Position numbers and translations under genes: made by a program. DNA of 64,000 bases from Meandrina meandrites (taxonomy: Eukaryota; Cnidaria; Anthozoa; Scleractinia; Meandrinidae): assembly GCA_963693305.1 (NCBI GenBank), contig OY855903.1, positions 30,578,598 through 30,642,597 on the forward strand. The letters are read 5' to 3'. This document shows positions 29,224 to 39,094 of the stretch, piece by piece; position 1 is the first letter of the stretch, and the number at the start of each line of letters is the position of its first letter. The notes below the pieces were generated by a model. It did not search any database, was not told the DNA's origin, and was given only the letters and a program-made list of their open reading frames with translations.

Positions 29224-30834
29224 CTATATAGAGCCATCTTCCGTTACGTGTCTTGGTTTTGGACTAAAATCCTGCTTTGGGTGTGGCACTGCACAAGAAC
29301 TAGAAGCTGCTGATAAAGAACCTTGGGTCTTGCTTATATTCGTAGCTAACGTTGGTTTTGGATGACGACTCTTTCGTCGTGGTAATGAGCTACCAATAGG
29401 TGGAACTGATTCAGCAGGATGTAAGTCTACTTTTAAGATATCATCGATATGCTTTGACAATGCTCTCTCTTCCGTGTCCTCTTTCGTCCTCGTCGAATGT
29501 GTTCTCTGATGTTTTGCTGTGCTCGATTTCGACGCGAAATCTCTCTGCAGTCGCAACTCTTGGCTAGTTGAAGTTTTTGACGCCTTTGAATCAGTTTCTT
29601 CAGCCTCTTTTTCTACCATTGGTATATACTTCGATTTGCGCATAGGGGTTGTCTTCCTGAGATGTAGAGCCGCACCAGGACTCAAGGATAACGGTTCATT
29701 TGAGGCACCCTGGACATTTTCATCATTTAAAGTCCTTTCGTTAGTAGTTAACAATTCGCCATCTGCTTGCTTTGGTGTCGGAAGAGATTGCTTTTTGAGG
29801 CCCCGTGCTGCTCCAGATCTCAACAGAGCTGGTCCATTCGAGGAGACGTCGACAAGATCGTCATTTAGAATATATTCGATATCCTGTACTAATTTATCAT
29901 CTGCGTGATTTGAAGAAGCTACTGATGCAGGATCAAAGGTCCTGTCCAAATCCATTGCTGAGGTAAGCTTTGGATTACTGGTCTTTGGTCTTGGTATTTC
30001 GTCAGGACTGGAAGAATATGCATCATCATTTGAATCAGCAGTAAAGACGTCATCATTTAAAATATACTGGATATCCTTCGCCAATTGATCATCTGCCCGC
30101 TTACAGTGTTTCCGCGTGAATCCCTCCTTTTCAGGAGGAGGAAGTGCGCTAAGACCCGATGAGAATTTTCCGTTTGAAACATCTTCAACAGTATCGTCTT
30201 CAAGAATGCACTGGATGTCCATTTCCAACTTTTCGTCCGTCTTGTTCGTTTCCTGAAACGAAACTATTTTCTTTGACGGAACTTTGCCAGATGCGATTTG
30301 ACTGTTGGATTCAGCTGCAGGGATGTCAGGTTTGAAGACAAAGTCCACATCATTTGTTAGTTTCTTGTCGTTTACGCGCATGTTCCCTCTTTTGGAAGAT
30401 CTCTTGGGACTTTGCACATTGTTCGTGGGTGAAACTGCACCAGAGGAGATTTGTCTATCTGATTCAGCTGTAGTGATATCGTCATTCAAAATGAAGTTGA
30501 TATCCTTTTCCAGTTTCTTGACATCTACGTTCTTTTGTTCTTTAGTGGAAAGTTTCTTGGCGTGCTTGGCCTTTTTCGTGGGTGGCACTGGAGCAAAGGA
30601 GATTTGTTCATTTGGTTCATTGATACCGACATCGTCATTTAAAATATAATCGATATCCTCTGCTAGTTTCTGATCGTCCATAACCTCTTTTTTACTGGTA
30701 GGATATTTCTTGGGACACTGTGGTTTGATCAAGGACGAAACTGTAGCAGAGGAGCTTTGTTGATTTGAATCAGTTGAAATGACATCTTGTTTAAAGGTGC
30801 AGTCGATATCCTCTGCGAGTTCTTTGTCATCCAT
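29224..30834 (-). pseudogene. Main repeat array of the acidic protein (536 aa)
   Basis: At least nine units with spacing near 50-60 residues, for example QKLAEDIDYILNDDV, DQLAKDIQYILNDDV and DKLVQDIEYILNDDL. It is acidic in the cores and basic in the linkers. It opens with MDDKELAEDIDC one base out of frame with the 5' piece and ends at a TAG, beyond which the same frame continues open for more than 60 codons. This suggests a nonsense mutation rather than a true end. Confidence 0.55.
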
Positions 30835-31137
30835 GCCCTTTTGTTCTTTTTTTCATGAAATCTTTCTTTGTATTCCGTGTCTTCTTTGTAGGTGAATCCG
30901 TACCAGAGCGGATTTTTCCATTTGATTCAGCTGAAGTATCATCGTTTAAAATGTAGTCAATATCCTCTGCTAGTTCTTCGTCATCCATGTTCGTTTGTGC
31001 TTTTGTGTCTTTTGTGGAATATTTCTTGGGACGCTGCGCCTTTTTCGTGGGTGAGACTGTAACATCGGAGACTTGTTCATTAGATTCAGTTGTACCGATA
31101 TTATCACTCAAAATATAATCGATGTCTTTTGCTAGTT
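30827..31137 (-). pseudogene. 5'-most surviving piece of the repeat-protein gene
   Basis: Two clear units (RELAKDIDYILSDN and EELAEDIDYILNDD). The start of the gene is missing: at 31138 the sequence switches to integrase-like DNA of the opposite coding orientation. The first residues of the open frame (MNSRPGSTC) therefore come from the element fragment and not from the gene. Confidence 0.5.
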
Positions 31138-31696
31138 CCCTGCTGCTGCAGGTTGACCCTGGGCGCGAATTCATGGGCGCTGTTACAAAAGAAATGGAAA
31201 ATCACAAAACATACATTCGTCGCGGGCGAGTTGACATTCACCGTGACCAGGCCATTGTTGAACATTTCAACCGCACCCTGGCTGAGCGCTTGTTCGGGCA
31301 CCAGTACGCCGTTATACGTTGAAATGCGCCTGCCCGGCGTGGGTAAAAAGACTTCCTGAAGTTGTGGCCGCTCTGAACAACGAGGTAACAAGCCTTACCG
31401 GCCAGAAACTCGCCGTTGCCATCAAAGAAAAAAAAAATGTTTCTGCAAAGCCATAGACACCTTATTCGAGGCCTGTTGGGCAAAGGGAAAAAAAGCTCCC
31501 CTCTCTCGTGCATGTTAGGTATTTGCACCAACCTGGCGAGCTTGAGGGTGGCGTCAAAAGAGCCACGATCCAATCTTTTACCAAACCAAATCAGCCCATT
31601 CTCTACTATTTGCACGACGGGCCCAAGCGCGGCTTGGTGCGTGAAGAACTGCTGGTTGTGCCTCCAAACACACAATTACCCCCCGAGCAACTATAA
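31138..31696 (+). pseudogene. Integrase 3' half, degraded
   Basis: It corresponds to residues from about D138 to the C-terminus of the 8285-9277 integrase. The second Asp and the Glu of the catalytic triad are still recognisable (QVDPGREF, AIVEHFNRTLAE), but the first Asp and the N-terminal half are missing. A small insertion and a deletion near 31310-31340, and further indels near 31430 and 31570, shift the frame. The gene is therefore non-functional. Its 5' border lies exactly at the junction with the repeat-protein gene. Confidence 0.8.
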
Positions 31697-32815
31697 CATT
31701 TCTTTCATTTCAGCATCTCTGTTAAAGCTTCTTCTGTTAAAGGTTGTATTTCTTTGATTTCAGTATTTGTTAATAAAGCTTCTATTTCTTTGATTTCAGT
31801 TTTTGTGAATAAAGGCCTTGTGTACCCGTAAGCATTTGTATTGATCCCATCATCTGCTATCCAGCACTTTGAATCAAATGGGGAAAGCGAAATTTTTCAT
31901 GCCCCTCGCTTCCAAGAATGTTAATTCCATGCCATAACTGCTACTTACCAAAAAGCGTTTCCTTGTACTGTTCATGCATTATTTGTTTCTTGACAACGCT
32001 CTTTTTTACACCCTTTGCTTTTTTGATATTTTGTCGTCTGCCTTCAAGATAGAGTAAATTTTCGGCCTCAGACAAACACACTCTGCTATGGGGGTTCCGG
32101 CACATTCGTCTTTCATTTTGCCTAAGACCTTTTTGTTCGCATTTGAGTAGAGTGGATGCTCCTTCGGGTAGTCACTCGTATCATATTGATTTTCGTTTTA
32201 TTTGATGTCTTTGTAGACGTCATCCGTTTTGATTTCAAGCAGAAGGCTATCTGTGTCTGTGTACAAGAGCTCGCACCTTTGGCCGTATTGCTTTTTCAGA
32301 TGGTTGTAGAAAAAGTCGTATATCAGGATCTTGCTGTTGTCAAGGATAGTTATCCCCGTGTAGACCGGCTTGTTGAGCAGCAGCCGGCTTTTGCGCATGT
32401 CGATTCCGACCAGGTCATTTGAAAATATAACATGGCTTGAGTACAAAGGGCTTGCAACCAATTTCCTTATTTTGTCTGTCTCATTGCTGCGCACTATTTT
32501 TATGTCAACCCGATTACGCAGGTTTTCCATGGTTTTGCCGAAAACTGAGTTATTCATTAGCTTATAAAAGTTCTTTTCAAAGTCGTTCTTTCCTTTTTTC
32601 CTGAATTCTGTATTCATCCGGATGTACGGCTCCATCATGCATTCTTGTTCGACCTCCAACACCCTGTACACGCGCTTCAGTTTCATGCCCTGCTTCAGAT
32701 AAAACTGCAAGTTTCTGTAATGCACGACATAGTTGTTTTTGTTCTCAAGTGTCAGCAGCAGCTTCTCGCTGTCCGGGGGTTTCAGCTCCAGCACTTTCAT
32801 CAACCTGAAGTTAAA
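31697..32815 (-). pseudogene. DNA polymerase C-terminal third, degraded
   Basis: The best preserved piece (32198-32803) still shows polymerase motifs B (KLMNNSVFGKTMENLRNR) and C (LLYTDTDSLLLEI). Everything upstream of about residue 925 of the intact homologue is missing, including all exonuclease motifs and motif A. A stop at 32198 and further indels around 31900-32200 break the rest. The C-terminal coding tail near 31700-31800 has an expanded TEIKEIE-type repeat compared with the intact gene. Confidence 0.8.
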
Positions 32816-33865
32816 ATGACCTGTAACAGATATAAATTGGAGAATTCAATTCACTATTTACAAACATCTTGATATACATTTCATACTCAAGCTTAAAGGA
32901 GAAGTACATGTCCTACCAAAACATGTCAAGCTAGTCTCGCGATTGGCTAAAAAATGTTGGGTGGCCCCTGTCGAGTTTGTTTTACTGTAACAAATGAATA
33001 AAAAAGAGGATTGGCCCAAAATAAGTGCTGTATGTTCTCACCTGGTGAGAAGGAATTTTTTTTTTGTTTTTCATGGTTGCCATGTCAACATTCCCTTTCA
33101 CAAAATCCACTACATAGTCAGTTTAAGTAAATCTAATTTTCTTAAGAACAAATCACTTTATCTGCCTTTGTAGTTTAAGCATATAAACACTAAACACAAT
33201 AAATCTTAATAAACTTTATACTACACATCTTTCTGTTCACTACACCTCTAGGCGTAAGTGTTTATTGAGATTATGACAAGTAATTTAGGTATACGTATTG
33301 TTCAAGCGGCGAGGTAAATATCCACTACTGGCCACCAAGTTGAATATATAGTTATTTAAGTATAAACTTAAACAATGGGATAAAATAACCCAGAAAGATG
33401 ATTTTTAACTCATATATTCCTATGAACGATTATTATTTTGCTGGAAGGTGAATGGTTAACAATTATCCTGCGAAATTGAGCGGAATATCGCCTGATACTC
33501 AGCCAATAAGGCCATATGCCAAGTTGGCTAAAATCAGAGAATATTCCACAAGGTTGAGCAGGATAATTGTTTTATTATTCAACAACTTGTCAATGAAACT
33601 GTGTTTGTACAGTGCTTTGCAAGACTTCAGACAAATTTTGGCAACCTAGATATATCGCAGGATATCTGTCATGTACAGATGACGGATAACAATGGCTTTC
33701 TGACCATATATGGGCATCACGCGAGCTTGTTGAATAATAACAAAGGATATTCGGAGTTTGAGTAGCCAATCAAAGCATGCCACCAATGCTATCCACTGTT
33801 TTAGTATATGCCAATTAGGTATATGTGTGTTTCTGTAATGTATAAAAATAATTTATTTTATTAAG
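32816..33865. other. Gene-free DNA with a small inverted repeat
   Basis: No gene seen. Inverted 14-bp arms AACAATTATCCTGC (33458-33471) and GCAGGATAATTGTT (33558-33571) could mark a small MITE-like sequence. The rest is unremarkable AT-rich DNA. Confidence 0.4.
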
Positions 33866-33981
33866 ACTGATTGCACAAGGAAAGCACCACTTCTCGTTGT
33901 CTCATCGCTGATGTTGAGCCACGTTGGGCAGGGTTAGTGTTTGGATGGGTGACCAGCTGGTAACTACCCCATGTTGTTGGC
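33866..33981 (+). rRNA. 5S rRNA-derived sequence (pseudogene or 5S-headed SINE)
   Basis: The 3' two thirds match the familiar 5S layout: GAAAGCACC, then GGGTTAGTGTTTGGATGGGTGACC (internal control region), GGTAACTACC, and a GTTGTTGGC end followed by a T run that would terminate RNA polymerase III. The 5' strand that should pair with the 3' end is replaced by unrelated AT-rich sequence, and several conserved bases differ. It is therefore unlikely to be a working 5S gene. Confidence 0.6.
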
Positions 33982-35148
33982 TTTTTTTTCTTCACGCCAC
34001 AGCTGTTACCATTTAGCATTTTTATTGCTAAATACTTTTTATTTTAAATGCAAAGAACTTCAACTGATTGTTAACAAAGCAAGTAAGCGAATTGGAAGGC
34101 TGATGAACAATTAGAGCCCACATCCCAGTCCCTGGTAGCTTGCATAGGACGAAATACTTTTCCAGTAACGGTTTCTTAAAGTTAAACTTCATTTTAAGAT
34201 CACAAGCACACTTGCCAATGGTAATGTCCACATGAAATGTTTATTGTTTAACAGCTTTCATGGTTAGACTGTGGTTTTGGTTAACTTTGGCCAATTTGAT
34301 TAATTCTTAACACTGTCATTGTTAAAAAGTGAAACTGCCATGGAAATTAAAAAATAAACACTGTTTACTTAGCCCTCAATCATTCAAAATATTGTTAAGT
34401 ATTTTAGTTGCCTAGAAGTGCCTTTGAAAGAAATTTATTTGTGTTAAAACCATTGTACATGGCTTGATTAGTCTTTGATCATGTTTTGGATTATCACAAT
34501 CAATAATGACTGCCATTTTGACATCTTGATGATTAATTTTTAGCCTGTTGAAACATCCCCTTCTTTAAGAAGATAAATTGGAAGAAAGGAATACTTGGTG
34601 GGACGAATATCTGGCAGGTACGTGTCCATTTCTGACCAAATAGAAAACATATATATAAATTCACATTAAGTGTAAAGGGAACAAACATCATGAAAGTGGG
34701 GGAAGGGGGGCTGGGGGAGGAGGGGCGGTGTGTTAAAAAATACACCGAGAGGGAACTTCTCTTTGCAGACTGTCTTTCTTGAAAGCATACTTTATCAGTT
34801 CCAAATCTAATGTATTCTCAATTATTTTGTTCAACACCATATCCCTCAGGGTGATTATCTTTTGCCATGCCTCCCCCCCTATGACAAAAAGATGTTACTT
34901 GAAGTTCTTTTCTGTTTCTAACTGATATTGTTTCACTTAAGTACCTGGCATGGATAGTACCTGCTGGAGTTTTTCCAGGGGGGTGGGGGGGGGGGGGGAA
35001 TCCCATATATGGCCCATACAGGTATGTGCAATGTGCACAGGGTATGCTTTTTACAGGGTATAAAAATTGCCCTTTCTCTGTGGAAGAGGGTATTTTTTAT
35101 TAACCACGGTCTAGTATAGCTAGGAAACTCCGCTCCACTGCGGGAGCA
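33982..35148. other. Gene-free DNA with purine-rich patches
   Basis: No gene seen. G-rich simple sequence at 34696-34728 and a G run near 34980-34998. Confidence 0.4.
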
Positions 35149-35399
35149 GGGATGGCGCAGTGGTGAGAGCGCTCGCTTCCCACCAATGTGGCCCGGGTTC
35201 GATTCCCGGACCCGGCGTCATATGTGGGTTGAGTTTGTTGTTGGTTCTCGTCCCTGTTCCGAGGGTTTTTCTCCGGGTTCTCCGGTTTTCCTCCCTCCAC
35301 AAAAACCAACACTTCCAAATTCCAATTCGATCGGGAATTCGAGGGCCACAGGTTTGTCAGTCGCGAGACTGTTATGTGTTACCCTCGTTAAACAAAGTC

Positions 35400-35437
<38 letters not shown>

Positions 35438-35438
35438 C
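35149..35438 (+). mobile_element. tRNA-derived SINE with ATT tail
   Basis: The head GGGATGGCGCAGTGGTGAGA carries an A box and is followed by a B box (GGTTCGATTCC). A body then has GGGTTCTCCGGTTTTCC and CTCGTTAAACAAAGTC, and a tail of about 13 ATT repeats ends the element. This head-body-microsatellite layout is typical of anthozoan tRNA SINEs. The head lacks proper acceptor-stem pairing, so it is not a tRNA gene. Confidence 0.8.
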
Positions 35439-36500
35439 ACTCGCTTTGTGATATCTCCTGTTTGCCATGGTATTCCACAAAAAAGGCCATTTTCGTTACG
35501 TGATCGGTCATGTCACTTATGTTATGGATCGTCTCTTCCATTTCTGTAATCTATTTAACCAGTACATTAACCAGTTATTCATTAAACAGTTAAGTTAAAT
35601 AAATGTTCAGTGTGTCCACTTCCAAGAGCTTCGACTGTATGCAAGCGACTTTGAGATTATGGAAATGGCAGTATGTCCTGTTGAGACGTCACTTACAGGT
35701 GGTCCGCAGAGGCCGCAAAAAACGCGCACAATTGTGCAGTTTGGAGTCGAGTTTAGATAGTTCAGATAATGTTTCAGTTCCAGTATAATGATACAAACAA
35801 GTTCAATGTTATGCCAACTGTGCTTTCTCAGCTGCATAATGATCGTTTTTACCCAAATAGGCCATAAGGTGAAAACTCGATGTAGGCAAAGAATAAAACA
35901 TGGCATGACAAACACTTTCTTGTACGGTGTACTGTCTTGTGTGGAACAGGGTCATTGTCCCGTTAAGGTTTTTCATTTCTACATAGTGTCAGCCTTGCAG
36001 TTTATTGTCTTTGTATTTTATTTTTGGCTGATCAGAGCTGTCAGTAGCTCCTACGTACACCAGCAGCATTTTCGTCCACGGTCCCTTGCTTTCAGTTGTC
36101 ATTTACCTTTTTTGCAATTTTTCTCTAGAACAGGGTCAGAATTCAAGGTCAACAGTCTCAGGGACTTTGCTGCTGACCCCTATAGTAAAATTAAAGGAGA
36201 ATTCCCCCCGGAGTTATTCTGGTGGTGGCAAGTCAGCCCTCTCTGTAATTTGCCTGTCCTTATCTGAAGACACTATCATCATGCTCCATTTGGGACCATT
36301 CCATTTTTATGAGGTTGGGGGATTGGTGGGATTTGGGGAGTGGGGGGGGGGGCAGGCAAAAAATATGGTCTGTATGGGGGATCTACCCAAAATAATTACT
36401 TTTGAGTGTTGTAATGACTGTATCTATTAAAGTGCAAAAGTTCTACCAGAGTGCCTAACAACAATCACATTTCTGGATGCCATGGACTAACTAATCACAA
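35439..36500. other. Gene-free DNA
   Basis: No supported gene. Several open stretches up to 159 codons exist but lack coding character or splice sites. A G run occurs near 36341-36352. Confidence 0.35.
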
Positions 36501-36519
36501 TATTGACTGAGGCTCTGCT

Positions 36520-38110
36520 GAATGTTTACCCTACAGTACGAACTATTTTGGCGATGACTCTAGAAAGCTGGTACACAAACTTGGAACGAATGCCTATCAA
36601 CAGATGTCAACAACTACAGGCACCTTACAAACGACTTATTTATGGCATAAACACAACTGATAAACAGAACGATTTAATTTGACTAACAATAGACGAATCA
36701 AAACTAACCAATTACTCTTGATGAATTAAACACGAGTGTTACAGCCACTAACAGCACCGCTAAACTGACCAATCAACTCTAACAGACCAGACTTATAACA
36801 TCATCGACTGACAACAACCTTACACTTCACTCTGAAGATGACTTCCAAACAGGTTGTCAAAACGTCAGTCACCAACAACAGTTCTTTTGAGAACTACACT
36901 CACCCAGACGATCACACTATACCAAGTACTATTGTTATTGCTTCAAACTGCAATTCTATCTGATATTAATGGTAGCTGGATATATTTTTACTTCCCTTTT
37001 TTATTTGGGGGGGGGGGGGGGTTATCTAAAGAAATTAGTATTATTAGGTGGACAAGGGTAAAATATTTCTGATGGAGAGGGGGTCATAAGATATTTCAGA
37101 GACTACATATGAAATACCACTAGCTCCCCCTACCCAATAAAAAAGAACAGTCCCCTATCATATCTTATTAAAATATGGGGCCTTTTGTCCAGGGGATGGG
37201 GCTAAGTAAATTTTTGGCCTTGTTGCATTTTTTAACCCCCCCCCCCCCCTACCAAACTGATAATTATTACACAGTCCCTAACTAAGAAACTACATAAACA
37301 GGCAATTAATGTGATTTAAAAGGAACACTGAATAGGAAGTCATTGTTTGATATACATGTACAGTGGGTTTTAATTCCTCATTTTGCTATTGTGTTCTTCA
37401 GGCAATGCGTTTGAGCCAAAATACTCAACTTGGTAAATGGAGGAATTAAAAGAGAGAAGAAAGGAACAAAACTGTTTCAATGCCTCGGTTGCAAAGAATG
37501 CGACTGAAGGGGCGTCATTTATTCAGAAGAAGAAATACCAATGGTAGGTGAAAATGAAATAAAATTAGATGTTATGAATATCACTCATATTTCTCTGGGT
37601 TCATCTGTGAGGTTCTTTTATAGGTTTGTGTTTGTAGGAAGTTTTCTTTCCCGGAACATTATTGACTGACAACAACTTTATACTTTACTCTAAAGATGAC
37701 TTCCAAACAGGTTGTCAAAACATCAGTCACCAACAACAGTTGTTTTGAGAACTACACTCAGCCAGACGATCACACTAAACGAACTACTATTGTTATTGCT
37801 TCATACTGCAAGTCTATCTGCTATTAATGGTAGCTGGATATATGAAGAAGTTAGAATTTTACTTCCCTTTTTTATTTGCTGGGGGGGGGGGGGGGGGCAT
37901 GTAAAGAAACTAAATTAATGTGATTGAAAAGGAAACACTGAATAGGAAGTCATTGTTTGTTATACATGTACAGTGGATTTTAATTCCTCATTTGCTATTG
38001 TGTTCTTCAGGCGATGCGTTTGAGCCAAAATACTCAACTTGGCCAATGGAGGAATTAAAAGAGAGAAGAAAGGAACAAAACTGTTTCAATGCCTCGGTTG
38101 CAAAGAATAT
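36520..38110 (+). repeat. Duplicated retroelement-like 3' segment
   Basis: A segment with CTGGTACACAAACTTGGAACG and then TCTGAAGATGACTTCCAAACAGG occurs at 36520-36990, resembling the 3' coding end and tail of a dispersed retroelement. Its last part recurs at about 37661-37855, and the following stretch 37303-37500 recurs at 37912-38108, each copy with a poly-G tract between. This indicates a tandem duplication of about 0.86 kb with an internal deletion in the second copy. Family not certain (Penelope-like or other). Confidence 0.55.
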
Positions 38111-39094
38111 TATATATGTACATCATTAAATAAACTGGTGTGATGAAAACTGTTTGTTTGCTTCTTTTTCACATGCTGATCGTAAAAGGCTGGCCACCAC
38201 GCTGGTCATTAAGGTTAATTTTCTCGTGTCCGGCATGAAAGCTAACCCTCACTCTTACTCATCCGTTAAAATACTCTTAACCCTAAAACCCTCCATAACC
38301 CGTCCATTACAATACCCCTACCATTCATTAAGCACGTGTTGCACCGACCCTAACGAAACCTAAAGCCATCCGTAACATGTCAGTTACAATAACCCAAACT
38401 CTAAGGCCATCCGTTGAGCGTCCGTTATAATAACCCTACAACAAAAAAACATCCGTTACGTGTCTGGTACAAAAACCCTTACCCTTAACCCGTTCATTAC
38501 TTGTCTGGTATAAAACCCTTACTCTAAACCCGTCCGTTACGCGTATGTTACAATAACACTTACCCTTAGCCGGTCCATTACGTGTCTGTTACAATAACCC
38601 TAACTCTACACCCGTCTGTTACATGTCCATAATAATAACCCTAGCCGTAACACAACCTGGTTCGTTGTCAGGAGATGGGCACTGACCGGTATATGAAATC
38701 AGTTCAAAATTATAACGTAAACTACCCTACATAATTCGAAGCATAAAAATGGCTCTATAGTACTCGTGCTCACTATGTTAGTGACACTTTTAACAGCATA
38801 GACCCTTGTAATAGTCCCCTCCCCAATTCTACCATAAATTTGTTAAAAAATTGTAGCGGGGAGCATGTCCCAGGGGCAAGTTGCAGCGACACGTCCTATT
38901 CTTTGGCTGTTTACTTTAAGCTCATGCAACACAAATTTTGCAGCAATTTTGTTCCTTGAACTCATTAAACTTTGTGGGACGTGTTGCAGGGAAAAATGTT
39001 GCAGAGATGCAATGTCCCATCGTGTAGATGGTTGTGCAACATGTCCCTACAAAATAATTAAATAATGATGGCGACGGTGACGGTGACACCGAGT
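38111..39094. other. Gene-free DNA between repeats and the long-TIR element
   Basis: Contains the degenerate minisatellite described separately and, near 38860-39060, several imperfect copies of a GTTGCAGxGACACGTCC-like motif. No gene seen. Confidence 0.4.
38270..38650. repeat. Degenerate minisatellite, telomere-like in part
   Basis: Imperfect repeats of about 55-60 bp around CCGTCCGTTACGTGTCTGTTACAATAACCCTAAC-type sequence (given here in summary form). CCCTAA/CCCTTA blocks recall telomere repeats, but the unit is much longer and variable. Confidence 0.6.

Larger units (their letters stand above)
28144..31137 (-). pseudogene. Broken gene for an acidic internally repeated protein
   Basis: Four consecutive minus-strand open stretches encode one type of protein: a repeat of about 54 residues built around a K-L-A-x-D-I-x-Y-I-L-N-D-D core. 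The core is followed by Ser/Asn-rich (ESNxQISSG) and Lys/Pro-rich (SPTKKxxxPKK) parts. About 14 units are visible, increasingly degenerate toward the C-terminus (LDQIIDEILDIP, LEETINDILEIP). Breaks: a one-base offset at an A7 run near 30850, an in-frame TAG just after residue 536 of the main piece (29224-29226), another offset at an A6 run near 29020, and a frame change near 28650. The 5' end is cut at 31138 by a mobile-element fragment. No known domain; low-complexity, probably disordered, possibly nuclear. Confidence 0.6.
31138..32815. mobile_element. Degraded fragment of a second integrase/polymerase element
   Basis: About 1.7 kb corresponding to positions 8685-10570 of the intact element, in the same tail-to-tail arrangement of integrase and polymerase but clearly diverged. 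Both genes carry indels. The left border joins the acidic repeat gene, the right border non-coding DNA. No terminal repeats remain. Confidence 0.8.

Noticed and set aside
35149..35220. tRNA gene on the plus strand
   Set aside because: Same reason: tRNA-like head of a SINE with an ATT tail, without proper acceptor pairing.
35160..35549. 129-codon open frame
   Set aside because: It runs through the SINE and its microsatellite tail.
35788..36430. Open frames of 159 and 114 codons
   Set aside because: They overlap each other in different frames and show no coding character, motif or splice context.
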